From Acrasis kona (Eukaryota; Heterolobosea; Eutetramitea; Acrasida; Acrasidae): DNA of 64,000 bases. Positions 30,624 to 40,098 of this stretch are shown here, in pieces; positions within the stretch are counted from its first letter, which is position 1, and each line of letters begins with the position of its first letter. The notes under the pieces were generated by a model. The model was not told the origin of the DNA. It did not search any database and saw only the letters and a program-made list of their open reading frames with translations. The position numbers and the translations under genes are program-made. The stretch is from assembly GCA_026419775.2 (NCBI GenBank), contig JAOPGA020001714.1, positions 1 through 64,000 on the forward strand, in the 5' to 3' direction.

Positions 30624-31157
30624 ATGGGAAACACAATTACATCAATATTCGGCAGACTATTACTTCCACAAAAAAATGCTCGCTTTGTGATGGTGGGGCT
30701 TGATGCTTCGGGTAAAACAACAGTGCTATTCAAATTGAAGTTGGATGAAACAGTGACTACCATCCCTACTATTGGTTTTAACGTTGAGACCATACAATAT
30801 AAAAACATCAATATGTCTGTGTGGGATATAGGAGGACAAGATAAGATTAGACCACTATGGAGATACTACTACGACAATGTCGATTCAGTCATTTTCGTTG
30901 TCGACTCATCTGACTTTGAGCGCATCGTGGAAGCCAGAGAAGAACTACACCATGTCATGTCGGATGATAGATTGAGAAACGCTATGCTACTTGTTTATGC
31001 TAACAAACAGGATTTACCTGGTGCCGTACAAGCGGCTAGTTTAGCAGATAAACTTAAATTAGCTCAAATCAAACAACAATGGTACATTCAACCTTGTGTT
31101 GCAACCAGCGGGGATGGTCTTTTTGAGGGATTAAACTGGGTCTGTTCAAACATGTAA
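30624..31157 (+). CDS. ADP-ribosylation factor (ARF) small GTPase
   Basis: Intronless, 177 aa. Gly2 (MGNTITSIF) for N-myristoylation, P-loop GLDASGKTT (canonical ARF has GLDAAGKTT), effector [11 protein letters not shown], interswitch/switch [21 protein letters not shown]4 [10 protein letters not shown] and G5 PCVATSGDG. The terminal helix ends LNWVCSNM rather than the usual lysine-rich end. It acts at Golgi or endosomal membranes in coat recruitment. Class I ARF-like, with enough changes to suggest a paralog. Confidence 0.96.
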   Translation: MGNTITSIFGRLLLPQKNARFVMVGLDASGKTTVLFKLKLDETVTTIPTIGFNVETIQYKNINMSVWDIGGQDKIRPLWRYYYDNVDSVIFVVDSSDFERIVEAREELHHVMSDDRLRNAMLLVYANKQDLPGAVQAASLADKLKLAQIKQQWYIQPCVATSGDGLFEGLNWVCSNM

Positions 31158-31231
31158 TAATAAATACATTATCTAATTAGTTTGTTTCATTTCATATCAA
31201 ACTTGTTTGGGCACTTTTAGAGCGAAAATAA

Positions 31232-31423
31232 TTATAGATTCATTTGTTGTTTATTATTGACTTGCGCTTGATAGAAGCTATTCACAGCCCGCCAAACTCT
31301 ATTTTTATATATCATTATCCAAATAAAGAAACCTATTACAAATCTATTGAGATGGAAATAGATTTGATCACCAAAATATCTTGGTTGATCCTCAAGATAA
31401 ATTGAAGCCTCAGCCTCAATCAT
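31232..31423 (-). CDS. Small single-TM protein (63 aa), tentative
   Basis: An ATG-initiated frame with a polar N-terminus, one hydrophobic segment (RFVIGFFIWIMIY) followed by a positively charged and aromatic tail (KNRVWRAVNSFYQAQ). The shape recalls small accessory subunits of mitochondrial inner-membrane complexes, but no family match can be claimed. Its ATG is 15 bp from the divergent protease ATG. It may be a chance frame. Confidence 0.4.
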   Translation of the reverse strand: MIEAEASIYLEDQPRYFGDQIYFHLNRFVIGFFIWIMIYKNRVWRAVNSFYQAQVNNKQQMNL

Positions 31424-31438
31424 GAAACTAAATCAGAA

Positions 31439-32452
31439 ATGAAAACATCATTAATTATCTGTCTCACACTACTCATAACAACATCGTGGTGTGTATTCAA
31501 TGGCTCTCCAGTAACTCAAGGCCAATTTCCCTATTTAGTTTATATGGTAGTATATCAAGCGGACACAGGTGTGACTTATGCATGCGGTGGAGGAATCTTA
31601 AACTCTCGATATGTGATAACTGCAGGGCATTGCAGCTATGGTACAACATTCAAAGTTATAACTAGTACTATAGACGTCAATGGTTATAAATCATCAAACG
31701 TAGTACAAGTGAATAAAGTGACTAGGCCTGTCGATTTTGCAAGATATGGTTTCGACTACAACGATATCGCCATAGTAGAGCTAGCCAAGGATATACCTGA
31801 AGTCCCTGGTTACATTCAGTACTTGAGCGTCAGTTTAACGATGCCACCCATAGGAACACCTTTGACATTAGTCGGGTATGGACAATTGGGAGGTGACGCG
31901 CAGACATCCTTAGCGCATTACAACACGTTGCACGTAGCTGAGGATAGCAAGTGTAAATTTGCTACATATAATAACACAGTATCATTTTGTACAGCGGATG
32001 AAGATTCTTACAGTTGTCCCGGAGATAGCGGTTCACCTATTGTAGCTTTGCTACCAGGCCAAACGAGGTACACTATAGTGGGTCTTGATAGCTACGGTCA
32101 CGAAGGAGTATGTGGAGACAAGGAATCAGATAGCGTCATGACCAAGGTTCCAGTGTTGACTGATTTTATTGTGCAAAACACACCTCTTAAACCAGTAACA
32201 TTCTTTAATGTAACATGGGCTCCCATTACCACCACCGCTCCGCCAACAACAACTCCAGCTCCTGGAGTCACAACCACTACATCTTCAACTACCACAACTA
32301 CACCAGCATCCACAGTGTCACTATCCCCCACGATCAATGGCCAATTTGTTCCTCCTGTGAATGAAACTGCTGTACGCGAAAGCAGTTCTTCAACAAAACT
32401 GTCTGCCGGAATCATTTTGATGGCAGCAATGGTAACCCTAACAATAATGTAA
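31439..32452 (+). CDS. Secreted, surface-anchored S1-family serine protease
   Basis: Intronless, 337 aa. Signal peptide (MKTSLIICLTLLITTSWC), then a chymotrypsin fold with the catalytic triad: His in ITAGHCS, Asp in YNDIAIVEL and Ser in CPGDSGSP. The residue at chymotrypsin position 189 is Tyr (DSYSC), not Asp, so cleavage should not be trypsin-like. Residues about 260-310 form a Thr/Pro-rich mucin-like stalk, and a C-terminal hydrophobic segment (LSAGIILMAAMVTLTIM) with no basic tail is typical of a GPI-anchor signal. It probably digests extracellular or phagosomal protein, or processes surface proteins. Confidence 0.93.
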   Translation: MKTSLIICLTLLITTSWCVFNGSPVTQGQFPYLVYMVVYQADTGVTYACGGGILNSRYVITAGHCSYGTTFKVITSTIDVNGYKSSNVVQVNKVTRPVDFARYGFDYNDIAIVELAKDIPEVPGYIQYLSVSLTMPPIGTPLTLVGYGQLGGDAQTSLAHYNTLHVAEDSKCKFATYNNTVSFCTADEDSYSCPGDSGSPIVALLPGQTRYTIVGLDSYGHEGVCGDKESDSVMTKVPVLTDFIVQNTPLKPVTFFNVTWAPITTTAPPTTTPAPGVTTTTSSTTTTTPASTVSLSPTINGQFVPPVNETAVRESSSSTKLSAGIILMAAMVTLTIM

Positions 32453-32630
32453 AAAATAAAGTGTAGAGATTTTAATTTTCTGAGTTTTGAATTGTTCACT
32501 TTCTGATTTGGTTTACTTTCCATCATCACATCTATATAATAATTTCGATAGTGTACACACATTCATGTATCAATAATGTCAAACTTTATTCAACATATTA
32601 TGCACCAATCATCAGGGGCATTCACCACCT

Positions 32631-32852
32631 GTGATGATCTCGGGTAAGGAACCCATTCAACTCAAAAAAGACTACACATTAGAAATGTCGGTTGGAATGT
32701 TTTCTCAACACGATGAAGTATCCGATCATGGATTGGTAATGTTGATGTCGGAGATGATTTACAACGGTTATCTGCTTCCTATTGCTATTGTTTTGACATT
32801 TGACACCTGCTGTCAACTAAAAAAGAACGTCTCTTCGTTAGGTTACTGGTGA
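32631..32852 (+). CDS. Short frame of uncertain status
   Basis: A 72-codon frame from an ATG at about 32634 to a TGA two bases before the G-gamma start codon. It has no motif and its composition is not convincing. It could be a small gene or part of the 5' leader of the G-gamma transcript. Confidence 0.25.
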   Translation: MMISGKEPIQLKKDYTLEMSVGMFSQHDEVSDHGLVMLMSEMIYNGYLLPIAIVLTFDTCCQLKKNVSSLGYW

Positions 32853-32854
32853 CA

Positions 32855-33150
32855 ATGGCCACTAAAATGAATGATTTTGTTTTGCAACAATTGCTGGCCG
32901 AAAACCAGCGGTTGAAACAAGAGCTAGAGGTTAGTAGAAAGATTTTATCTATGTTAACATGTTAGTCGAGTAAAGAAGCGATTAAAGTATCGGAGGCATG
33001 CAAGTTTCATATAGATTTCATAAACAAAACAGACGAACCACTTGATAAAGTAAGTTTCATATCACCTTGTTGGCCTTGACATTTTAGGTAAATAGTCAAG
33101 GCATCCCAAATGAATATCAAAAAGACCCAGGCTGCTGCCTAATATTATAA
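32855..33150 (+). CDS. Heterotrimeric G protein gamma subunit
   Basis: Three tiny exons, 32855-32929, 32966-33049 and 33088-33150, with introns of 36 and 38 nt, all phase 0; 73 aa. The product has the gamma-subunit plan: an N-terminal coiled-coil helix (LLAENQRLKQELESSKEA), the GGL-like segment IKVSEACKFHIDFINKTDEPLDK, and a C-terminal CaaX box CLIL (preceded by another Cys) whose Leu predicts geranylgeranylation. KVSEAC closely resembles the Dictyostelium gamma subunit. It should tether G-beta to the plasma membrane for receptor signalling. No exon is long enough to be noticed alone. Confidence 0.88.
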
Positions 33151-33389
33151 CCAGTTTATTTTTAAATACATCTAGCTTTATACCATAAGTTTGTGGCCGT
33201 AAATTAAACAATGTAAACAATACAATAAATGCCTCATCTTTGAAGAACAAGACAATTGATACCAGGCAATAACATCAAACTTCATAACAAAGATACCACG
33301 TTGAATATTATCGTCTTGATAACACTTTATTAGGTTTTGATAATGGATTCAAGCATTGAACACATCAACATGTTTAAATATGCGTTTTA

Positions 33390-34385
33390 TTACAAATTAT
33401 TTGAAAGTTCGTGACGCGATCTTCCCAACAAACCTAACTTTTTTATAGCATTATATTGTTCCGGTATTTCCATCAACGCAGCAACCGTAAATTCTACTTC
33501 TGGGTTTTTGTGTAATCTTCTGCTCTCCTGCAACACCTTATTATAGTCTACAAATTGGAACTATTACTTTGAGTCATGCTAAAAATTTTCATTCTTACGT
33601 TATCGAATTTTCGTGTAGGTAACCCATCGTCATAATCATTCATTGTTTCCCAAGGACCGTCACCGACACCAACCAAGATGATGCTTAATGGAAACTTGCT
33701 TGCCTCTACGATGGCATCCCTCGTCTCCCTTTCATTACTTACCTGACCATCCGCAATAATTACTAAAATGTGATAGGTGGAGCGGTCGTCTGTTGTGAAC
33801 AATGTGTCAATTGACCTTTTGATGAGTGGTGCAAAATTGGTAGGTCCGGATAATGTAACGCCTGGGGTGATCTTGTTGTACACTTGAAGAACCTCTTCAA
33901 CTCCATGACAATAGCGTTCAGAGTGGGGATCAGGAAGGAATGGAAATACAGAATGGTCTTTGGTCATGTAATCCCCAAAGCCGAACACAGGAATTAGTCG
34001 ATCTTCGTCGAATTTCTCTAATGTCTGGGCAACCATTTTGATTACATTTTGGTATGGATTAAAGCCATCAATTTGTATTTTGTGCAGGCACATCCCATTA
34101 AATGTTTTACGCCCTTGATATTCGTTTGAAGCAGTATAGTCAATGCCAATGATCAGATTACTTGATTCAAGACCAGCTGTTCTTAATGCCTCTTCTACTT
34201 CATCTATTGTTTTATATTTATCAGCTATAAGCCCTTACATTCAAGTGTTTGTGTAGTATTGATGACTTACTGAATGGAGAGAATGCTTTATTATTTATGG
34301 ACACATTGGCCAGGACATTATTATCCCTTAAATATTTATACCCCAGTATTACCAACACTATCGCCAAGATGATCCACGCTATCAT
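33390..34385 (-). CDS. Membrane-anchored copine/RGLG-type vWA protein
   Basis: Three exons, 34271-34385, 33599-34224 and 33390-33560, with introns of 46 and 38 nt; 303 aa. A TM helix comes first (MIAWIILAIVLVILGYKYL), then the copine vWA domain: DKYKTIDEVEEALRTAG, SNLIIGIDYTASNEY, NPYQ, FDEDRLIPVFGFGD, SGPTNFAPLI, HILVIIADGQV and SIILVGVGDGPW, closing KFDN-FQFVDYNKVL. This is closest to plant RGLG ubiquitin ligases and copines, but there are no C2 domains and no RING finger; the protein ends about 45 residues after the vWA. The TM may replace the lipid-binding parts. Confidence 0.88.
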
Positions 34386-34459
34386 TTCAAAGTTCCAACT
34401 CAACTTTTACAAGACACGTTTTTTGACAAGACACATTAAAAATTCCTACAAATGTATTT

Positions 34460-36617
34460 TTATTCACAAACGTCACTACATGGACACAAAACTTTCTGAC
34501 CACTAGTCAACGGCTGGTATTCGGACTTATCCCCAAACACCATTCTCTTGTCCCAAAACACTTGGTCCATCATGGTAAGCAAGCAATATTCATTAAATTT
34601 CACAATGGAAAAGTTTGGATCCTTCTTCACAAGCTCACGCACATGATCGTCCAACTCAGAATGACAACCAAAATAGCGATAACTATTCGGTCCCACGCAA
34701 ACTCTCACAGGCAGTCGCCCATCAAGTCGCATCATGCAAACAAAATCAAACAAACAAGAACCTAAGCGTCTTTCGGACAAAATATTATTAACAAGACTAG
34801 GAGATAACAATTGTTCCAACAGCATATCTACAAAATGTTGACAGTTCAAATTCCGATGGGAATAAGAATGAAATTGATTCCATCTCACAATCTCTGGAGC
34901 AATGCTTTCGATCAACGTCTTGAGCGACCTATCAAAAATCTCGGCCACCCGATAACTCCTGCTCAACATTTTCATACAATTCGGAGTCAACTTTCGCGGG
35001 ACACACAGTGAGTGGATGGAATTCCAATGCAACAAGAACGGTCCCACGATCAACCCGCACGTCAAGTGCTGCATGTTGGCTTGCGTCGACCCTAACTGCC
35101 TAATCACGTTGCTACATTGCTTGCCTCCATTCCACGAATAAAATTCCTCAAAGATGACCAAATGGATCTTGACTCCTTGTCCCTTTCTTTCCTTGTAAAA
35201 CTCAATGCCTGTCGGCCAATCCAACGGAGACATTTTAATGTCGCACATGGTGTCATGATGAGGATTGATTTTTAAAAGTGATGATAGCGCAGTGAGTTGG
35301 CTGGAGAGTTTTTGTGCGTGAGAATTGGATAACGAAAGGTAATCGGCCTTCAACATGTCGACATTGGTCAACGACGAAATCAAGTGATCCACCGACAAGT
35401 ATAAATTTTCATTGTTGTCTCTCCGCGTGCTCGACGATGCGACACTATGGATGGGTTAGATGCATCCGAAAATGACATTTTACCTGTAACGACTTGATTT
35501 GGGTTTGATGTGCACCAAAGATGGGTTCATGCTTAGTGGCGATGAGATTAATCTCACCTTAAAGTCTTCTGTTGATTTGTGCCTAGCTTCATTGGGCGTT
35601 CCCCATGAGCCTGACGAATCGGTATCTGCGGCTGATTTCTTTTTTGGGGACATGATGAGATCAACATCGGAAACATCCAACGCTGGTACCGATAGGTGCT
35701 GTTGATTGTTGTTGATGAAGAAAGATGAATGTCTCGAACGTGTCTTTGGCGTGTGTGTTATCGAGCTAATGACCTTATCTTCGTCGTCGCTCCATTCGGC
35801 TGATTCATTTCCCTTGTTGGCGACAATGTTTAATTCCGTATTTTCGTCATCTCCGCTCCATTCGTGTTCGCTGGCGAATGGATCGCTCTCGTCATCTTCT
35901 TGGTAACTTTGAAGCTTGGTATTTGGTTGTGTGATGGGCGTCGGCGCGGCCTTTCTAAGGTTTACATCGGCTGAATGTTTTTCTTTTAATGTGGCAAAAG
36001 TGGAAACTTCCATCTGGTGGCTGATGATTTTCCGTTTCACAAATTCTATCAATCATGAATGAAAAATGTTTTGTATTGATGCTTACTGTATAATTTTGTG
36101 GATTCTTTGTAGTCGTAGGGCATGGTGGGCGTGCACTCCCAAAGCTCAAGTTCCTTGATTCGGTCGATCACTGAATTTGAGTTGGTGCATATGCAGTGCA
36201 TTTTTAGACGATGATATTTGTATAAATTACTCCATAAAATGGTTCTGTTGTCAGCCTCTATTTGTAAAAATAACTTGCAGGCCCTGAACATGAGACGCTC
36301 TACACATTGGTGTCGACTTACAAAATCATGTTTAAAAGATCTCTCTCGTCGAGATAGGTCATCATATTTAAAGTGATCTGCTTGAAGCCGACTAAGGACA
36401 TTGTAAAGAACATGTCCGGAACCTGCATGGTAACTTCAGAGTAACCAGAAGGAGTTAATATCTCTACAATATCCTTTGCAACAGTAAGTCGCCGTCCCCT
36501 AATGTCCACTGATCCATTGATTCTTGAATGTATGGGAGTTTTTTGTATGGTTTGATATGGTGATATGACATCTTCTGGTGCGATAATGTCCTCTGAAATG
36601 CTTTGATTAACACCCAT
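34460..36617 (-). CDS. Myristoylation-site F-box protein with papain-like NCxHF domain
   Basis: Four exons, 36322-36617, 36087-36283, 35484-36045 and 34460-35444, with introns of 38, 41 and 39 nt; 679 aa. The N-terminus MGVNQSIS is a good N-myristoylation signal. Around residues 85-120 an F-box-like stretch reads TYLDERDLLNMILACKLFLQ...ILWSNLYKYH. A disordered acidic region with WSDDEDK/WSGDDEN repeats follows (200-350). The C-terminal 300 residues carry HLTCGLIVGPFLLHWN and LNCQHFVDMLLEQL, spaced like the His and Cys blocks of permuted papain-fold (PPPDE/LRAT/NlpC-like) domains. It is likely an SCF adaptor at membranes; the peptidase-like part could be catalytic or structural. Confidence 0.8.
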
Positions 36618-36692
36618 TCATTTAACGGATATTCCTCTACTCCTCCGTTTCTAATTAAGGGTTGACTATTAATATTACAACCGAACGAACTA

Positions 36693-37338
36693 ATGTCGGA
36701 ACCTAAACAATGCTTGCTTTCGATCAGGCTGCTAGACGGCGAGAGCGTCAAGGCTAAATTCAAGGCACAAGACACGCTGAGCAAAGTAGCGGCATATGTC
36801 TCTCAAAAGGCTTTGGATCTGAAGAAGGACAAGTTGCCAAGGGGTAGATGGTACGGCATTGAAAAAGGTATATCATTCGACATGCCTTATCCAAAAAAAA
36901 GCTTTGATGTAAATACTCTGGGTGAAATCACTCTTGAACAAGCTGGATTAGTTCCAAGGTACTGTACTATTTGTCATTTTAAATAAACATTGCAGTGGTA
37001 CTTTAGTAGTAACCATCACGGGCATCGAGCGTCAACTACAAAAATCTGGAGGAACAATCACAGATGCAAAGTATGTGTTTTGATTCGTGTCGATCCTTAC
37101 ATGTCACAGACTGCAAAGTGCTATTGGGAATAGATTACATGGCGATAGCCACGAAGAAAAGAAAGCATTCGAAGACGAACAATTAAGGAAGGAGGCTGAG
37201 GAAAAGAAGCAGGCCCAAATTAATAAAAAGAAGGAGTTGGAGAAGATACGAGCACAGATACAAGGAGATAAAGTTGATAGAGAAAAAATTGTATGGGTTC
37301 CTAAAAGCAAACCTAATGTGACACAAGGAGACCAATAA
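36693..37338 (+). CDS. UBX-domain protein with N-terminal UBX
   Basis: Three exons 36693-36958, 36996-37070 and 37110-37338 with introns of 37 and 39 nt; 189 aa. Residues 5-105 form a UBX beta-grasp: CLLSIRLLDGESVKAKF, then YPKKSF and LEQAGLVPSGTLVVTI. The C-terminal half is a charged helix (KKAFEDEQLRKEAEEKKQ) with ELEKIRAQIQGDKVDREK, the kind of segment that precedes UBX in UBXN1/SAKS1. Here the order is reversed and there is no UBA. It probably binds the p97/Cdc48 ATPase and ubiquitin pathways. It is divergent from the F-box gene, 75 bp away. Confidence 0.85.
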
Positions 37339-37515
37339 AAAAAATTTCAATACCTTACGTCTCTCTTGTTTTAAAAACTTAACCAAACGATGCTTGACCA
37401 CCTCCACGAGACTACTTGCCCCAATGACTTTTAAAATGTACTCAGTCAACTTAAAAATTGAAGTAAAACACACAACTAAAAAAATCATACAACAGATCGT
37501 TGCACCACAGGTCGA

Positions 37516-38469
37516 ATGGCAGAAGAAAACAAAGCTACAGACGACATTAATAAAAATATAGAATCGGACGAAAACGAAAATGCAAACAAGCGAAAGAGAG
37601 ATGAGGAGGAACCCTCCAAATCTCCAAATCGGTCTCCGGGACGCTCTCCCTCCGAGAAGAGGAGGAGAGTGAGCAGATCTCGCAGCCGAACTGGCACACC
37701 ACAACCACAACCTCGCGGTCGTCGCCAAAGCCGTTCGAATTCGCCACCCCGTGGTCGTCGTAGCAGCAGGTCCATAAGCAGGGAAAGGCGCAGCGTTAGC
37801 CCTCGTGACAGTCGTCGCTATAGTCGTTCGCCCCGGTCGCGCTCCCCACCTTCTCGTCGTTCGCGCTCCCCACCACGTCGTCGCCGTAGTAATAGCAGAA
37901 GTCCAAGTGGATCGCCACGTCGTCGTGACAGCAGGAGCAGGTCGCCACGTCGTCGCAGTCCAGACGACCGTAGGTTCCAACAACGCGACCGCAGCACACA
38001 ACCAAGCAAGGTGGTGGGCGTTTTTGGTCTCAGCCTCGATACAACCGAAGATGCCATCAAGGACCACTTCAGGAAACATGGTAGCATCGAAAAGATTGAC
38101 ATTATCAAGGACCGTAACTCTGGAAGAAGTAAAGGATTTGCATTCTTGTACTTTTATAGCGAGGACGATGCGATACAGGCCAAAGAAAAGGGCATGGACA
38201 CCATCCTTGATGGGAAAAAAATCAGAACCGACTATAGCTTTACGCCACGTGCGCACTCGCCCACACCCGGCCGTTACATGGGCGACAGGAGACGTGGATA
38301 CAGCGACAGACACAGCGACCGTTACGGTGGAAGCAGTTATGGATACGGTGGAGGCAGTTACGATGGATATCGTGGAAGAAGTCCGCCAAGACAATATAGA
38401 GATCGTGATTATAGAGATCGTGACTATTATGACAGAGACAGAGATCGCGATAGAAGATATCATTATTAA
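37516..38469 (+). CDS. Transformer-2-like SR splicing factor
   Basis: Intronless, 317 aa. An RS domain (about residues 30-150, with RSRSPPSRRSRSPP-type repeats), one RRM (about 165-245: KVVGVFGLSL as RNP2, SKGFAFLYF as RNP1), then the Tra2 linker signature IRTDYSFTPRAHSPTPGRYM, and a second Gly/Tyr/Arg-Asp rich tail. Tra2 proteins bind GAA-rich exonic enhancers and promote inclusion of exons. In an organism with introns near the minimum size it may act in general intron definition. Long antisense frames over the RS repeats are codon-composition artefacts. Confidence 0.93.
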   Translation: MAEENKATDDINKNIESDENENANKRKRDEEEPSKSPNRSPGRSPSEKRRRVSRSRSRTGTPQPQPRGRRQSRSNSPPRGRRSSRSISRERRSVSPRDSRRYSRSPRSRSPPSRRSRSPPRRRRSNSRSPSGSPRRRDSRSRSPRRRSPDDRRFQQRDRSTQPSKVVGVFGLSLDTTEDAIKDHFRKHGSIEKIDIIKDRNSGRSKGFAFLYFYSEDDAIQAKEKGMDTILDGKKIRTDYSFTPRAHSPTPGRYMGDRRRGYSDRHSDRYGGSSYGYGGGSYDGYRGRSPPRQYRDRDYRDRDYYDRDRDRDRRYHY

Positions 38470-38627
38470 ATAAAAATTTAGTTTTTTTTAATGGGTGAAG
38501 TGAATTTCTCTCCTTGTTGTGATTGATTTGATTGCATTCTCATGAATGTACACAAAGGTATGATGTTGAACCTTCTTCGAGACAATGTTCATTCTTTTAT
38601 TTAAACAGTCAGATGAAAATAATTTAA

Positions 38628-39902
38628 TTATTTATTTAATAACCACTTCTTGATGGCTAAGGTGGCATTCACAGGATCAACATCGAGGCCAAACTCTCCT
38701 CCAACAGGGTAAGCACCATATAACCACTTGACTATAGCACCAGACTCAAACGTCTCTTTCAAGTTTTGAGTTAAAGATGATTCGTCGTGATAGTGCTGTA
38801 GGTATGTTTCAACTGCAGCATAATACTTTTGATTTTTGTCCACTTGTTTTATTTGTTGCTTAATTGTGTCAATGTCAAACACAGCCGATCCTCTGTTATC
38901 CATCGTGAATCCGGGTGTTGAGAAATCATTAACATTAACCCAAACGGGAGGCCACAGAGCACTTGCCTTCGATTTGTCTACAGTAGGTATGGCAACCTGA
39001 TGTGTGAATATGTGAGTTCTGGGAACACCTACATCTGAAATTGTTTTGGACAACAAAATATTGTAATCTGAAATAATTTCCCACATGAGAGTTGTAAACA
39101 TTTGTTTTGGAGTGATGCGGGCCAAGATAGCTTCTCTAATAAGCCTACTATTATTATATCCATTCCAGTGTAAAGAGGCATAGCCGAGTTGTGCGCCAGA
39201 TTCCCAAACTTGCATTTGGATTCCTCTGGACTGGATCGGTTCCGCCGCTGTGGGGAGTTTATCTAATCTAGGAATCTGATTCATCCCATTCTCCCAAGCA
39301 ATGTTTATACCAGCAAACAAGTATTCTTTATTTACTTTTTTTAAATTTTCGTAGCGATTGCGTAATGGTTTCGCTACACCATCTTGCATCTGCTTGAGGA
39401 CAAAATTCATAAAGTCTTCTGATCCTAAAGCCGGAAATGCTGGCGCGGGGGAACACCATGACCCCCAATAAAACCATTGCCTTGGAATGCGTTTAGAATA
39501 TTCTTTTCCTTCCTCCGGAAACGAACTCCATTCACGCATTTTTTCGTGGTTCCAATATTTTATGGATGGTGCATCAGAGGGATTCAGTTCTAGATCTGCA
39601 CCCCAGGCATATAGTGGATCGACGTGGAATGCAATTGGGATACCAAGTTTCTCAGCAATGTCAAATCCCTCGTTTATTTTTCTTTGCAAGTAGTCTACCG
39701 ATCTAGTTAGAACAGGCAGTTCAGTTGGTGAAAACGCATACATGCGTTGTTGTGAGGGATCAATTTCTCCAAACATTTGTTTGATTTGCTCAGTGTAGTC
39801 GCCCTCTCCAGTCTTTCCAAATATTAGGTAATTAATTGGTTGTGCAGTCAATAAACTAATCAAACATATGAGCACCAATACTTCTCTGATCATCATTGCC
39901 AT
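38628..39902 (-). CDS. Secreted TIM-barrel-like glycoside hydrolase candidate
   Basis: Intronless, 424 aa with a signal peptide (REVLVLICLISLLTAQ). The body shows features of a clan-A-like beta/alpha barrel: GIPIAFHVDPLYAWG, RQWFYWGSWCSPAPAFPALG, YLFAGINIAWENGMNQIPR (an Asn-bearing strand followed by Glu) and ALWPPVWVNVNDFSTPG. Tryptophans are frequent, as in sugar-binding clefts. No named GH family can be fixed by eye. It is secreted, probably into the phagosome or medium. Two start codons (MAMM) are equally possible. Confidence 0.65.
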   Translation of the reverse strand: MAMMIREVLVLICLISLLTAQPINYLIFGKTGEGDYTEQIKQMFGEIDPSQQRMYAFSPTELPVLTRSVDYLQRKINEGFDIAEKLGIPIAFHVDPLYAWGADLELNPSDAPSIKYWNHEKMREWSSFPEEGKEYSKRIPRQWFYWGSWCSPAPAFPALGSEDFMNFVLKQMQDGVAKPLRNRYENLKKVNKEYLFAGINIAWENGMNQIPRLDKLPTAAEPIQSRGIQMQVWESGAQLGYASLHWNGYNNSRLIREAILARITPKQMFTTLMWEIISDYNILLSKTISDVGVPRTHIFTHQVAIPTVDKSKASALWPPVWVNVNDFSTPGFTMDNRGSAVFDIDTIKQQIKQVDKNQKYYAAVETYLQHYHDESSLTQNLKETFESGAIVKWLYGAYPVGGEFGLDVDPVNATLAIKKWLLNK

Positions 39903-39908
39903 TATGTA

Positions 39909-40025
39909 ATTACAATAAATTCAGTCAACACATCAATCACTGAGCTCTCTGCAAGGCCTACTCATTGTTATCGTTATACACGAGTCAGGGAATTTCATTA
40001 CAATAAATTCAGTAAACACATCAAT
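39909..40025. repeat. Direct repeat of 29 nt, 28 identical
   Basis: ATTACAATAAATTCAGTCAA (start of copy 1, 39909-39937) recurs at 39997-40025 with one change (CAACACATC to AAACACATC), 88 bp apart. It lies in the intergenic space upstream of the minus-strand hydrolase-like gene, so it may be a duplicated promoter element. Confidence 0.7.
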
Positions 40026-40098
40026 AGATAGAACAATATGTTCTGACAACATGATACAACGAACAAAGGATCTAAACGTAAGTTTTAAAAGTATATAT

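Noticed and set aside
33062-33250. Minus-strand 62-codon frame
   Set aside because: It overlaps the third exon of the G-gamma gene, which has far better support.
37183-38463. A 426-codon minus-strand open frame opposite the Tra2-like gene
   Set aside because: It exists because the RS and RD repeats on the plus strand avoid stop codons in the antisense frame. Its translation is low-complexity and spans three exons and introns of the UBX gene's 3' end.
37805-38473. A 222-codon plus-strand frame overlapping Tra2
   Set aside because: It is a +1 frame shadow of the RS/RRM gene, with no domain, while the main frame carries clear RNP1 and RNP2 motifs.
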